Assembly (NCBI RefSeq): GCF_000187265.1
Contig: NZ_GL698429.1
Span: 954,689 to 1,017,548 of the forward strand
Source: Streptococcus equinus ATCC 9812
GTDB taxonomy: Bacteria > Bacillota > Bacilli > Lactobacillales > Streptococcaceae
Reading direction: 5' to 3'
DNA: 62,860 nt
Below, piece by piece: positions 29,306 through 39,298 of this stretch (within the stretch, counting starts at the first letter, position 1; each line of letters opens with the position of its first letter). A program made the translations under genes and the position numbers. The notes below the pieces were generated by a model, which was not told the DNA's origin, made no database searches, and saw only the letters and a list, made by a program, of their open reading frames with translations.

Positions 29306-30016
29306 TTATCCACCAAGATAAGCTTTACGCACTTCTTCTGATTCTAGTAGCTCTTTACCTGTTCCTGAAAGGACAACTTTTCCTGTTTCTAAAACATAGC
29401 CACGATCAGCAATTGCCAAAGCTTTATTGGCATTTTGCTCAATCAAAAGAACTGTTGTTCCTTGTTTTTGAATATCTTGAATGATATCAAAAATTTCTTG
29501 AATAAAGATTGGAGCAAGTCCCATTGATGGTTCATCAAGAAGAAGTAATTTGGGTTGGCTCATCAGCGCACGACCCATGGCAAGCATTTGTTGTTCACCA
29601 CCTGAAAGTGTTGCTGCATCTTGCATCTTACGTTCTTCAAGACGTGGAAAACGATCAAAAACTTTCTTCAAATTCTGTTGATTTTCTTCACGGTCATTTC
29701 GTAAGAACGCACCAAGTTCTAGGTTTTCAAGGACAGTCAATCCTGGGAAAACGTGACGACCCTCAGGGACCTGAGACAAACCACCTGCGACGATTTTACG
29801 AGCTGGTTCTTTTTGAATTTCTTGCCCTAAAAACTCAATTTTACCAGCACTTGGGCGCACCAAACCAGAAATTGTTCGAAGAATTGAGGTTTTACCAGCA
29901 CCATTTGCACCGATAAGAGTCACCACTTCTCCTTCATTAACTTCAAATGAAACATCTTTTACAGCCTGGATAACGCCGTAATGAACTGATAAATTATCAA
30001 CTTTTAACATTGCCAT
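29306..30016 (-). CDS. livF: branched-chain amino-acid ABC transporter ATP-binding protein LivF
   Basis: 236 aa ATPase. Walker A GANGAGKTS, signature LSGGEQQML, Walker B LLLLDEPSMGLAP, typical of LivF. It energises uptake of Leu/Ile/Val with LivG. GGAGGTGAAGGA precedes the start, which overlaps the livG stop codon. Confidence 0.95.
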   Translation of the reverse strand: MAMLKVDNLSVHYGVIQAVKDVSFEVNEGEVVTLIGANGAGKTSILRTISGLVRPSAGKIEFLGQEIQKEPARKIVAGGLSQVPEGRHVFPGLTVLENLELGAFLRNDREENQQNLKKVFDRFPRLEERKMQDAATLSGGEQQMLAMGRALMSQPKLLLLDEPSMGLAPIFIQEIFDIIQDIQKQGTTVLLIEQNANKALAIADRGYVLETGKVVLSGTGKELLESEEVRKAYLGG

Positions 30017-30780
30017 TATCCTTCACCTCCAAGATATGCTTCAATAACACGTTGATTAGTTTTAATTTCATCTGGTGTACCATGAGCGATTAAACATCCG
30101 TATTCAAGAACATAAATACGCTCAGTTACCTCCATAACAAGACTCATGTCGTGCTCGATAAGCATGATTGTAATGTTAAAATCTTCCTTAATTTTTCGGA
30201 TGAGCTGTGTTAACTCAGCAGTTTCTTGTGGGTTCATCCCAGCAGCTGGTTCATCCAAGAAAAGAATCTTAGGCTGAGTTGCTAACGCACGCACGATTTC
30301 CAAACGACGTTGTTGCCCGTAAGGAAGATTTTTAGCAAGTGTTTCAGCATCTCCTTCCAAATCAAAAATAGCTAACAATTCCATAGCTTTTTGGCGAAGC
30401 GCATCTTCGCTTTGATAGAATTTTGGCAAACGAAGAAAACTTGATAGAAGATATGGTTTGTTTTGATTTGCCATACCAACAAGTACATTTTCCAAGACAG
30501 TCATATCCTTAAAGAGGCGAATGTTTTGGAAAGTACGTGACAAACCAAGTGAGGCAATTTTGTAAGGCTTCTTACCGTTAAGAAGTGTACCATCTAGAGT
30601 TACTGAACCTTCACTTGGTTCATAAACACCTGTTAAAAGGTTGAAAAGAGTTGTTTTACCTGCACCGTTTGGTCCAATTAATCCAACCAACTCACCTTCG
30701 TTAAGATGCATGGTAACATCACCAACAGCCGTCAACCCACCAAAGTTTTTAGTTAGATTTTTTACATCTAAAAGTGCCAT
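30016..30780 (-). CDS. livG: branched-chain amino-acid ABC transporter ATP-binding protein LivG
   Basis: 254 aa ATPase. Walker A GPNGAGKTTLF, the LivG-specific SRTFQNIRLF, signature LPYGQQRRLEIVRAL, Walker B LFLDEPAAGMNP. Its start and the livM stop overlap, so translation is coupled. Confidence 0.95.
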   Translation of the reverse strand: MALLDVKNLTKNFGGLTAVGDVTMHLNEGELVGLIGPNGAGKTTLFNLLTGVYEPSEGSVTLDGTLLNGKKPYKIASLGLSRTFQNIRLFKDMTVLENVLVGMANQNKPYLLSSFLRLPKFYQSEDALRQKAMELLAIFDLEGDAETLAKNLPYGQQRRLEIVRALATQPKILFLDEPAAGMNPQETAELTQLIRKIKEDFNITIMLIEHDMSLVMEVTERIYVLEYGCLIAHGTPDEIKTNQRVIEAYLGGEG

Positions 30781-31733
30781 CAGTGCTTACCTCCTTTGCC
30801 TTTATTGAAAAATTGAGACAATGTAAATTCTTTTGTCCCCAAAAGTCCACCTGGACGGAAAATCATCACCAAAATCAAAGCAAGTGAATAGATAATCATA
30901 CGGAGATTTGAAACATTTTGTAAAAACATGTTCAAAATTCCTAAAACAATAGCTGCTAGAATTGTTCCTGTAATTGAACCAAGACCACCTAAAACAGCGA
31001 TGATCAAGTAATCAATTGACTTCATGATAGTAAAGTCTTTTGGTACAACCGTTCCGATGTAGCCAACATAAAGTGAACCAGCGATAGCTGAGATAATTGC
31101 CCCCATCACAAAAATCATAACTTTCATTTTAGTGACATTGACACCCATAGCTTCTGCTGCAATCTCATCTTCACGCACCGCAATGACTTGACGACCTGTA
31201 GATGAACGTAAAAAGTTTAAAATCAAAACAGTAATTACTGCCACGAAAATGAAGATGACATGCCATGATGTATATGGCAAAATCCCTGTTAAACCAGCAG
31301 CACCATTTGTCAACTCACCACCATTAACAATCATGATACGGATAATTTCAGCCATACCAAGAGTTGCAATGGCAAGATAGTCACCTTTTAAGCGAAGCGT
31401 TGGAATACCAAAGACAAGTGCCACCAAAATAGCAATCACAACACCAACTAACATTGAAAAATAGAAACCACAGTAAGTTGGATTTTGTTGTGTGATAATG
31501 GCTGTTGAATAAGCACCGATTGCCATGAAACCAGCTTGTCCAAGTGTGAATTGACCTGAAAAACCAAGCACCAAGTTAGTTCCAAGCCCCATCAAAATGC
31601 TTATACCAATCCCCATTAAAATTTGGAGATAGTAAAGATTTAAAATATTCGTTTTAGCTAACAGTTCTAGAATTCCAAATAAAACTACAATCAGTGCAAG
31701 CCAAGAAAGGTTAAGTTTTAGATTCTTTTTCAT
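30780..31733 (-). CDS. livM: branched-chain amino-acid ABC transporter permease LivM
   Basis: 317 aa with eight to ten membrane helices. LGFSGQFTLGQAGFMAIGAY and LRLKGDYLAIATLGMAEIIR are LivM hallmarks. Forms the pore with LivH. 3 bp after livH. Confidence 0.95.
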   Translation of the reverse strand: MKKNLKLNLSWLALIVVLFGILELLAKTNILNLYYLQILMGIGISILMGLGTNLVLGFSGQFTLGQAGFMAIGAYSTAIITQQNPTYCGFYFSMLVGVVIAILVALVFGIPTLRLKGDYLAIATLGMAEIIRIMIVNGGELTNGAAGLTGILPYTSWHVIFIFVAVITVLILNFLRSSTGRQVIAVREDEIAAEAMGVNVTKMKVMIFVMGAIISAIAGSLYVGYIGTVVPKDFTIMKSIDYLIIAVLGGLGSITGTILAAIVLGILNMFLQNVSNLRMIIYSLALILVMIFRPGGLLGTKEFTLSQFFNKGKGGKH

Positions 31734-31736
31734 TTT

Positions 31737-32621
31737 CTACACCTTCTCTTTCACATTTTTACCAAGGATACCAGCCGGTCTTACCAATAAAATGATAATT
31801 AAAACACCGTAAACAATGGCATCTCGATAACTTGAGAGGTTAAGCGAGATTGATAAAGTTTCCAAAATACCGATAACAAATCCACCAAGTGCAGCACCTG
31901 GAATGATACCAATACCACCAAGAACGGCCGCAACAAAAGCTTTAATACCAGGCGTCATCCCCATAAGTGGCTCAATTGAATTGTAGTAAAGTCCAATCAA
32001 AACACCAGCGGCACCGGCAAGAGCTGAACCAAGGGCAAAAGTAAAACTGATAGTTGAATTAACATTAATCCCCATCAATTCAGCCGCATCACTATCAACA
32101 GACACAGCACGCATGGCTTTACCCATTTTTGTCTTTTTAACAGTCAATTGCAAAGCAACCATCAAGACAAGTGAAACAGCTAAAATCAACAGCTGAATAT
32201 TTGTCACTGTCACAGGTCCAAGCTTATAACTGACAATATCAACAGCCTGTGGGAATGAGCGCGTATTGGCACCAACCAAGAAAACCATACCGTATTCAAG
32301 GAAGAATGAAACACCAATCGCTGTAATCAAGGCTGCAATTCGTGTTGAGTGACGCAACGGACGATAAGCCAAAAATTCAATAACCATTCCAATAAATGCT
32401 GTCACAATCATTGTCACAATTAACGCAATCCAAAAATTCATGTGAAGAACGCTAATCGAATAATATCCGATAAATGCACCAAGCATATAAATATCGCCAT
32501 GTGCAAAGTTAATTAACTTAATAATCCCATAAACCATGGTATATCCAAGAGCAAGTAAGGCATAAATACTTCCAAGGATAATACCATTAACCAGTTGTTG
32601 GGGAAGTTGTTCTAAAAACAT
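31737..32621 (-). CDS. livH: branched-chain amino-acid ABC transporter permease LivH
   Basis: 294 aa with about eight membrane helices. ALGYTMVYGIIKLINFAHGD at the N-terminus and IKAFVAAVLGGIGIIPGA near the C-terminus are LivH signatures. It follows livJ after 56 bp. Confidence 0.95.
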   Translation of the reverse strand: MFLEQLPQQLVNGIILGSIYALLALGYTMVYGIIKLINFAHGDIYMLGAFIGYYSISVLHMNFWIALIVTMIVTAFIGMVIEFLAYRPLRHSTRIAALITAIGVSFFLEYGMVFLVGANTRSFPQAVDIVSYKLGPVTVTNIQLLILAVSLVLMVALQLTVKKTKMGKAMRAVSVDSDAAELMGINVNSTISFTFALGSALAGAAGVLIGLYYNSIEPLMGMTPGIKAFVAAVLGGIGIIPGAALGGFVIGILETLSISLNLSSYRDAIVYGVLIIILLVRPAGILGKNVKEKV

Positions 32622-32677
32622 AAAGCACCAAACTTTCTAGTCACGTGATATAAAAACTAATCAAAAATTAACTAATT

Positions 32678-33856
32678 CTATTTCTCAATTTCAACAGCAT
32701 CCGCAGAGGCTTCAACACCATCTTTCATCGCAACCATCAAAGCTGTTTTGATTGGATTGTGTTTTTCATCGATAGTCATCGTACCAGTCACACCTTCGAA
32801 ATCTTTTAATTTCGCTAGATTATTAGCAATATCAATTGATGTTTTGGCACCTTCAGATGCTTTTGCGACCATATAAACAGAATCATAAGCAAGCGCAGCG
32901 AACATATTTGGCTCTGAACCATATTTTGCTTTGTAAGCTTTGATGAAGTCAGTCGCTTTATCTGACAATGCTGTTTTAGTTGAATAACCAGACACATAGT
33001 AAACACCGTTAGTATTTGCTTTACCTGCCAAATCACCAAAACTTTCATCGTTAAAGCCATCAGGACCTAAGATTGGAACACTGATTCCCATATCACGCGC
33101 TTGTTTTGTGATAATACCAGTTTCTGTATAATACCCCGGCATAACAATAGCGTCATAATCCATATTTTTGAATTTTGTCAAAGCAGATTGGAAATCCTTG
33201 TCGCCTGATGCAAAAGTTGCTGTCGAAACAATCTCACCTTGATATTTTTTCTTAAATTCTTCGGCAATTCCTTTGGCGTAGTCACTTGAATTATCATAGT
33301 AAAGAACAACTTTTTTGGCATTCAAGTTGCTAAAAGTAAACTGAGCTAGAACTTGTCCTTGGAAACTATCTTGGAAAGTTGTACGGAAGACATACTTCTT
33401 AACACCATCGACTTTATCAAGAGTCAAATCATCTTGTGTTCCACTCGGCGTCAACAAAGGCACACCAGTCTTTTGAGCATTTAAACTTGCAGCTGCAACC
33501 GCACCTGATGTGGCAGGACCAACCATAGCATTTACTTGACTTTGAATAGCCAAATTTGTAGCTGCTGTCGATGCTTCTGCATTTTCTGACTTATTATCTT
33601 TTGTAACGAGCTCGATTTTTTTACCATCTACACCACCAGCTTTATTAATCTCTTGTACAGCAAGTTTAACCCCGTTATTTTCAGCATTACCATAGGCAGC
33701 AACTGTACCAGTTAATTCAAGGTTGACACCAAGTTTAATCATGTCACCAATTTTTGTACCAGTAGCATTCGCTGTCACATCTGGGGACTTACCACAAGCC
33801 ATTAAGGCAATTGAGGCTAAAAAGGTTATCGCTGCTAGCGCAATCTTTTTATGCAT
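32678..33856 (-). CDS. livJ: branched-chain amino-acid binding lipoprotein LivJ
   Basis: 392 aa periplasmic-binding-protein type I lipoprotein. Lipobox LMAC (Cys about 21). The mature domain begins IKLGVNLELTGTVAAYG, with VMVGPATSGA-like ligand loops. Captures Leu/Ile/Val outside the membrane. TAAGGAG precedes the start. It heads the livJHMGF operon, with a CodY box 48 bp upstream. Confidence 0.94.
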   Translation of the reverse strand: MHKKIALAAITFLASIALMACGKSPDVTANATGTKIGDMIKLGVNLELTGTVAAYGNAENNGVKLAVQEINKAGGVDGKKIELVTKDNKSENAEASTAATNLAIQSQVNAMVGPATSGAVAAASLNAQKTGVPLLTPSGTQDDLTLDKVDGVKKYVFRTTFQDSFQGQVLAQFTFSNLNAKKVVLYYDNSSDYAKGIAEEFKKKYQGEIVSTATFASGDKDFQSALTKFKNMDYDAIVMPGYYTETGIITKQARDMGISVPILGPDGFNDESFGDLAGKANTNGVYYVSGYSTKTALSDKATDFIKAYKAKYGSEPNMFAALAYDSVYMVAKASEGAKTSIDIANNLAKLKDFEGVTGTMTIDEKHNPIKTALMVAMKDGVEASADAVEIEK

Positions 33857-33903
33857 AAACTCTCTCCTTATATTCTAATTTAAAATAAATTCAAATAATA
33901 CTG

Positions 33904-33918
33904 AATTATCTGAAAATT
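33904..33918. promoter_or_regulatory. CodY box upstream of livJ
   Basis: Minus strand AATTTTCAGATAATT, one mismatch to AATTTTCWGAAAATT. CodY senses branched-chain amino acids, so repression of this importer is expected. Confidence 0.65.
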
Positions 33919-33952
33919 TATAATATTATTTGGTTTTCAAATTCATATTATA

Positions 33953-34204
33953 TCAAAAATGTTCCAAATTGCCTACAAAATCTTGATTAATATTATCAAA
34001 TTCTGATAAAGTAACTGCTTTCACAAATTTTAAAGCTGACATTTCTTCGACAACAGCTTCTACCTCTTCTTTATTGACGTACAAAACTTGATAATGTAAT
34101 TTGCGAGAATGGTAAAGAACATCTCCATATTTGCTGAGCTTTCTAGCATCACGATTATAATATAGATAAACGATAATTCCCTGACGTTCTTGTTTTTTAA
34201 ACAT
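33953..34204 (-). CDS. ylbG: YlbG family protein (DUF2129)
   Basis: 83 aa, [44 protein letters not shown], typical UPF0298/YlbG. Function unknown. It overlaps the end of ylbF by 8 nt, a conserved pair in Firmicutes. Confidence 0.88.
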   Translation of the reverse strand: MFKKQERQGIIVYLYYNRDARKLSKYGDVLYHSRKLHYQVLYVNKEEVEAVVEEMSALKFVKAVTLSEFDNINQDFVGNLEHF

Positions 34205-34634
34205 CCCTCTTTTCCTTTCCTCTACAATGATGGTGTGATTTGTGCGGTGCTAACGGCAAACCAGTATCTACAAAAATAGTTGGTGATATGGCAGATGACA
34301 CTTTTTGCGATAATTCTGCTAAAATTTCTTGAACTTCTACTTCGCTCTGTCTTAAGCGACTAACTTTTTCATTCATATCAAGAATTCTTTTTTCTTTTAT
34401 CAGCTGACGACGAAGCTCTCGAACTTCTGGTCTAAAAGCAAGATAATCTTTATTTTCCTCGTAAGATTGCTTCAATTCTTGAAAGTGAGCAATCTTTTCT
34501 TGCAAAGCTGAATCAGCTAAAAATTCTTGTTTAATTTCTAAATATGATTTTACAGAATCTAAAGTAAAAAAAGTTTGGGCAACATCATCTATTGCCTCAT
34601 CAATTTCCAATAATTGTTCATCTATTGCCAACAT
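34197..34634 (-). CDS. ylbF: YlbF/RicF-like protein
   Basis: 145 aa, mostly helical (YlbF/YmcA fold). In B. subtilis RicF works with RicA and RicT on RNase Y. The C-terminal tail of the Bacillus protein is Cys-rich; here it is [11 protein letters not shown], with one Cys and a His cluster, so cluster binding may differ. It has no Shine-Dalgarno: TGATATAAT ends 6 nt before ATG, predicting a leaderless mRNA. Confidence 0.87.
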   Translation of the reverse strand: MLAIDEQLLEIDEAIDDVAQTFFTLDSVKSYLEIKQEFLADSALQEKIAHFQELKQSYEENKDYLAFRPEVRELRRQLIKEKRILDMNEKVSRLRQSEVEVQEILAELSQKVSSAISPTIFVDTGLPLAPHKSHHHCRGKEKRDV

Positions 34635-34640
34635 ACTTTG

Positions 34641-34649
34641 ATTATATCA
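34641..34649 (-). promoter_or_regulatory. extended -10 abutting ylbF start
   Basis: Minus strand TGA-TATAAT (34649-34641), CAAAGT, ATG. A possible -35 GATACA lies 17 bp upstream. Confidence 0.7.
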
Positions 34650-34692
34650 TATTTGGTCATAAATGTATCCTGTCCCGCTTAGGGTAAACATC

Positions 34693-34722
34693 AAAAAAAG
34701 CCCGCAAAATGCGAGCTTTCGA
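34693..34722 (-). terminator. clpP terminator
   Basis: AAAGCTCGC / GCGGGCTTT stem followed by seven T on the minus strand. Confidence 0.85.
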
Positions 34723-34738
34723 CATTAATAAAATGTTA

Positions 34739-35329
34739 TTAGTTCAATTCGTTGTTGACCATGATTTCATCGATGAAGCCATATTCAAGAGTTTCTTGAG
34801 CGCTCATCCAGTTATCACGTTCAGCATCTGCGTGAACTTTTTCCAATGTTTGACCTGAATTATCAGCCAAAATTTGTTCCAAGTTTTGACGTGTTTTCAA
34901 AAGGTGTTCAGCAGCAATTGCCATATCAGTTTGTTGAGTACCGCCACCAGTACCACCCATTGGTTGGTGAATCATGTATTCAGCATTTGGCAACATGAAA
35001 CGTTTACCTTTTGTACCTGATGATGCAATGATTGTACCCATTGATGCAGCTATACCCATAACGATTGTTTGAACGTCAGATTTGATGAAGTTCATTGTAT
35101 CGACGATAGCAAGACCAGCTGAAACTGATCCTCCAGGTGTATTAACATAAAGGTAGATATCTTTTGTATTATCTTGTGCATCAAGGAACAATAGTTGAGC
35201 AATAATAGAATTTGCCATATTGTCTTCAACTGGTCCAGTCAGCATAATGATACGATCTTTCAAAAGACGTGAGTAAATATCATATGAGCGTTCACCGCGG
35301 CTTGTTTGTTCAATAACTACAGGAATCAT
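34739..35329 (-). CDS. clpP: ATP-dependent Clp protease proteolytic subunit
   Basis: 196 aa, normal length. Catalytic Ser in [14 protein letters not shown], His in [10 protein letters not shown], and Asp near DNWMSAQE. Forms the 14-mer that degrades misfolded and regulatory proteins with ClpX/C/E. AAAGGAG precedes the start. A CtsR operator overlaps its -35. Confidence 0.98.
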   Translation of the reverse strand: MIPVVIEQTSRGERSYDIYSRLLKDRIIMLTGPVEDNMANSIIAQLLFLDAQDNTKDIYLYVNTPGGSVSAGLAIVDTMNFIKSDVQTIVMGIAASMGTIIASSGTKGKRFMLPNAEYMIHQPMGGTGGGTQQTDMAIAAEHLLKTRQNLEQILADNSGQTLEKVHADAERDNWMSAQETLEYGFIDEIMVNNELN

Positions 35330-35366
35330 ATCTTTTCTCCTTTGTTTTAAATCTTAACCTGAGACT

Positions 35367-35395
35367 ATTATAATCAAATGGTCAAAAAAGGTCAA
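35367..35395 (-). promoter_or_regulatory. clpP promoter
   Basis: Minus strand -35 TTGACC (35395-35390), 17-bp spacer, -10 TATAAT (35372-35367). Confidence 0.8.
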
Positions 35396-35396
35396 A
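35380..35396. promoter_or_regulatory. CtsR operator
   Basis: GGTCAAAAAAGGTCAAA, the exact direct-repeat heptad consensus (GGTCAAA-N3-GGTCAAA), covering the clpP -35 and spacer. Heat and protein stress should derepress clpP. Confidence 0.9.
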
Positions 35397-35405
35397 TGAA
35401 AAATT

Positions 35406-36306
35406 TTAATATTTGACTTTTTCCTGTAGCAAAACGACTTGGCTGGTCTTTTTCGGTTGATAGATTGACAAAAGAACACCGACAAAAATCAAAACTGTCC
35501 CTAAAAAAGCTAAACCGCTCAGCCATTCTCCAAAGAAAATAAAAGCAAAAATAGCTGTAAAAATCGGTTCTAATGAAAACATCACACTGGTAAACTCAGT
35601 ACTGACATAAGATTGAACGATTGTCTGCATCACCCATCCATAAGCTGAACAAATCAAAGCTAGTCCCAAAACTGAAAACCAAACCAAACTAGAATGTGGA
35701 AGAACAGGTGTCTCAAAGCTAAATGTTCCTATTAAAGCGTACAAGCTAGCAAAACCTAATTGCCAAATTCCTAAACTCATCGCATCAACCTTCTCAACAA
35801 AATGCTTAGAAAGGATAATATATACGGCATATAAAGTTGCAGATATTAAACACATCACAGCTCCAATATTGAATTGTGACAAATCAGCTCCTGTTAATAG
35901 GTAAAGCCCCGATAAAACAATTAGAATAGCTCCAACTGTTTTTAAATCAGGCATTTTTCGTGTCAAAATAGCACGTAAAGTAGGAACAATCACTACTGTC
36001 GTAGAAGCTAAAAAACCAACTGTTGAAGCTGAGGTATCAATGACACCTACAATAAGAAAATAAAAAACAGCAAATAATATTATCCCTGCAAATGCACTGT
36101 AAGCCAGCACTTTCCAAGAAAATGTTTTTTTAAATAACGATAAAAAATGAATACTAAAGCCAAAAAAGCTAAGCCACAGCGCAGAGCAATAATTCAATGG
36201 CGGGAATTTCAGAAGCACCAAGAGCCTTAAACAGATAAGACATTCCCCACGCAAGAGGAACACTCACTGAAAAAAGTTTAGCATGTTTTTGAACTATGAT
36301 TCTCAC
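35406..36306 (-). pseudogene. EamA/DMT-family transporter, frameshifted
   Basis: The intact gene would start at GTG 36306 (AGGA upstream) and read MRIIVQKHAKLFSVSVPLAW... Near 36185 the frame shifts by -1: the next frame reads LRCGLAFLALVFIFYRYLKK. A second -1 shift occurs at a 7-base A/T run (36125-36131), after which the long frame continues to a normal C-terminus. Both shifts look like single-base losses. Family: ten-helix drug/metabolite exporter. It is divergent from a LysR gene that is also broken. Confidence 0.82.
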
Positions 36307-36410
36307 CTCTCACTTCCTAATATCTTGTTTTATTATAAGGTCATATTAGTCATAAGTAAAATTAAAGTATATAATAGAAGAATAAGTTTTACTTATCGAA
36401 AGGTGTTATT

Positions 36411-37273
36411 ATGATTTCAAAATATGCTATTTCTGCTTGGTTATTGAATTGGGGTCATTCACCAAAGCAGCTCAGCAATTAAATTACTCACAAAGTGCTA
36501 TCAGTCAGACAATCAAAAATCTTGAAAAAGAAATTGGGACTTGTCTGTTAACACGAGGTCACGAAGACATCCATTTGACCAAAGATGGACAAGCCCTTTA
36601 CCCTTACTTTCAGCAAATTGTCCAAAGTGAAAAACAGCTGACTAAAAAAATCGAGGAACTCCAAGGGCTCAATAAAGCTGAAATCCGCATTGGGCATTTT
36701 ACCTCAGCTAGCCAAAATTTCATTTTGCCCTTCATTAAAGATTTTAAAGCCAAACACCCAACTGTGAATTTCGTTCTTAAGCAAGGAGACTATACCAGCA
36801 TTCACCAATGGCTTGATACTGGACAAGTTGATTTAGGATTTACGCACATCGATTATGTTGGAAATTTACAATCACAAGTTCTTTACCAAGATTGTCTTTA
36901 TGCAGTCTTACCAAGTAAGCATCCTTTAGCCAAGCAAGATGAAGTTTCCCTTGCTGACTTAGCCAAAACTGAATTAATTCTACTTGATGAAGGAGAAAAT
37001 AGTTTAACGCGCGCCGCATTTGAAACGGCTAATATCACTCCTACATTCGCCTACGAAATTTACGACGACTACACTATTTTAGAAATGATTCGACAAGATT
37101 TAGGAGTCAGTCTTCTTTATGAAAATTTTCTGGATGGTTTGACACTTCAGGATTTGACTATTCGTCACATTGCCGAAAAGCCATTTAGAACTATTGTTCT
37201 AGCTTGGAAAAGCTGGCAGACTCTTCCTCTGGCAGCTCAAGAATTTGCTAAAACTATTTCTAGCAAAATATAA
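36411..37273 (+). pseudogene. LysR-family regulator, frameshifted near N-terminus
   Basis: ATG 36411 with AAGGTG upstream encodes MISKYAISA. The frame then moves by -1 near 36436 into VIELGSFTKAAQQLNYSQSAISQ, the rest of the HTH. The effector domain is complete (total about 287 aa). A TTG at 36437 could restart translation but would lack the first helix. As a divergent neighbour it would control the EamA gene, which is also disrupted. Confidence 0.82.
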
Positions 37274-37285
37274 GACTAACATCAC

Positions 37286-37322
37286 AAAAAAGGTTTGAGT
37301 TCAATGAACTCAAACCTTTTGA
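37286..37322. terminator. bidirectional terminator between lysR and upp
   Basis: AAAGGTTTGAGTTCA / TGAACTCAAACCTTT, a perfect long stem with A/T tails. Confidence 0.9.
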
Positions 37323-37342
37323 TTAAGCATAACAACTTAATC

Positions 37343-37972
37343 TTATTTTGTACCGAACAAACGGTCACCAGCGTCACCAAGACCTGGTATAATGTATCCA
37401 TTTTCGTTAAGTTTTTCGTCAAGAGCTGCAGTGTAGATGTCGATATCTGGGTGAGCTTCTTGAAGTGCTTTAACACCTTCTGGAGCAGCAACAAGACAGA
37501 TGAATTTGATGTTAGCTGCACCACGTTTTTTAAGAGAGTCAACCGCTAGAATTGCAGAACCACCTGTAGCAAGCATTGGGTCTACAACAAAGATTTGACG
37601 TTGGTCAATATCTTCTGGCAATTTCACAAGGTATTCAACTGGTTGTAAAGTTTCTTCGTCACGATACATACCGATGTGACCAACTTTCGCAGCTGGAATA
37701 AGACTTAAAAAACCATCAACCATACCGATACCAGCACGTAAAATAGGGACAATTGCAAGTTTTTTACCAGTCAATTGTTTTTGAGTTGTTTTTGTAATAG
37801 GTGTTTCAATTTCAACATCTTCTAGAGGAAGGTCGCGAGAAACTTCATAACCCATAAGCATTGCGATTTCATTAACCAATTCGCGGAAATCTTTAGTTGA
37901 AGTTGTTGTACGACGCAAAATTGACAATTTGTGTTGGATAAGCGGATGTGAGATAACTTGGAATTTTCCCAT
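37343..37972 (-). CDS. upp: uracil phosphoribosyltransferase
   Basis: 209 aa from [17 protein letters not shown]. Converts uracil and PRPP to UMP. PRPP-binding loop [12 protein letters not shown] and C-terminal [20 protein letters not shown] precedes ATG 37972; longer in-frame starts lack a site. It is monocistronic. Confidence 0.97.
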   Translation of the reverse strand: MGKFQVISHPLIQHKLSILRRTTTSTKDFRELVNEIAMLMGYEVSRDLPLEDVEIETPITKTTQKQLTGKKLAIVPILRAGIGMVDGFLSLIPAAKVGHIGMYRDEETLQPVEYLVKLPEDIDQRQIFVVDPMLATGGSAILAVDSLKKRGAANIKFICLVAAPEGVKALQEAHPDIDIYTAALDEKLNENGYIIPGLGDAGDRLFGTK

Positions 37973-38091
37973 GATTGTACTCCTTTTTATACTGAATTTG
38001 TTTAACCTTATCAATTATAGCAGAAAATAGCAAAATATGCTCGTTTTTTATGACGAATGTCACATTTTTGTCACAAAAAACAACTTTTCCG

Positions 38092-38130
38092 CCTCAAACA
38101 ATGAAAAAAGCAGGCAAATGCCTACTTCTC
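38092..38130 (-). terminator. patB terminator with nested hairpin
   Basis: An outer arm AAACAATGA / TCATTGTTT (partly inside the gene end) encloses the inner stem AGCAGGCA / TGCCTACTT. Confidence 0.55.
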
Positions 38131-39297
38131 TCATTGTTTGCTAAAAACACTAGCAATACGTCTACTTGCTTCGACAATCGTTTCAAAAGGTGTTGCTGCA
38201 TTTAAGCGTGCAAAATATTTTCCTTCATTTCCAAAATGCGCCCCATCATTTAAAACAACTTTTGCTTCTTTTTGTAACTTTTCATCCAATTGCGGCTGTT
38301 CAATGCCGTAAGCTGAAAAATCAAGCCAAACAAGGTAAGTCCCTTCAGGCTTCATTACCTTTATCTTGGTATTTTCTTCAAGATAATCTGATAGATAGTT
38401 GATATTTTTTTCAACCACTTTTTTCAACTCTTCTAGCCAAGCCTTGCCATGAGTAAAGGCAACTTCCGTAGTAATCATGCCAATCGTCGGCACCTCATGC
38501 TGGTTATTAGCAAGCTGCACTCGTTGAAATTTTTTCCTAAGTTTTGGATTTTGAATAATGGCAAAGCTATTTTTCGTACCAGCAATGTTAAATGTTTTAG
38601 TCGCTGAAGATAAAATGATTGCAAAATCTTTGAATCGATGGTCAACAGTATTGAATGAATGATGTTTATTGCCAAAAAGAGCCAAATCTTGGTGAATCTC
38701 ATCAGAGACCAAAATCACACCATGTTTTTGGCAAAGTTCGCCAATTTTTTTCAATTCTGCTTCTGACCACACACGACCTCCAGGATTATGCGGGCTGCAA
38801 AAAATGTAAAGCTTAACGTGATTATCGACAATATCTTTTTCAAGTTGTTCAAAATCAATTTCAAAATGACCATTTTGGATGCTCAAAGAATTTTCTACCA
38901 ACTTCCGGCCGTTAAGGCGGACTGTTCGAGCAAATGGATAATAAACTGGTGAGTTGATAAGAACAGCATCACCTTTTTGTGTAAAAGCTTGAATAGCAAC
39001 TGAAATTGCAGGAACAACACCGTCGATAAATGAAATATCTTCTTTTTTCACTTCGTAGCCATGCTCACTCTTCTCCCAATCAATCACGGCTTGATATAAA
39101 GAGTCTTTAAAGTAATTGTAGCCAAAAATGTGTTCTTGACCGTAAGCAACGATGGCATCTTTAATTTCTGGAACTGGTAGAAAATCCATATCTGCTACCC
39201 ACAGTTGCAATAAATCAGGATTATCTTCCGAGCTCTGCCATTTATAAGTAAATTGTTTCAATCGATTTGGTCTAGTTGTAAAATCGTATTGTCCCAT
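38131..39297 (-). CDS. patB: PatB/MalY-type cystathionine beta-lyase (aminotransferase fold)
   Basis: 388 aa PLP enzyme, start MGQYDFTTRPNRLKQFTYKW. PLP lysine in LSSATKTFNIAGTKNSF (about 240); SPHNPGGRVWS is typical. Cleaves C-S bonds (cystathionine to homocysteine, or cysteine desulfhydration). GGAGG precedes ATG. It begins 1 bp after the metC-like gene, so the two are an operon. Confidence 0.9.
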   Translation of the reverse strand: MGQYDFTTRPNRLKQFTYKWQSSEDNPDLLQLWVADMDFLPVPEIKDAIVAYGQEHIFGYNYFKDSLYQAVIDWEKSEHGYEVKKEDISFIDGVVPAISVAIQAFTQKGDAVLINSPVYYPFARTVRLNGRKLVENSLSIQNGHFEIDFEQLEKDIVDNHVKLYIFCSPHNPGGRVWSEAELKKIGELCQKHGVILVSDEIHQDLALFGNKHHSFNTVDHRFKDFAIILSSATKTFNIAGTKNSFAIIQNPKLRKKFQRVQLANNQHEVPTIGMITTEVAFTHGKAWLEELKKVVEKNINYLSDYLEENTKIKVMKPEGTYLVWLDFSAYGIEQPQLDEKLQKEAKVVLNDGAHFGNEGKYFARLNAATPFETIVEASRRIASVFSKQ

Positions 39298-39298
39298 A

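Noticed and set aside
35380..35396. CtsR site as a novel direct repeat
   Set aside because: It is the standard CtsR operator expected at clpP.
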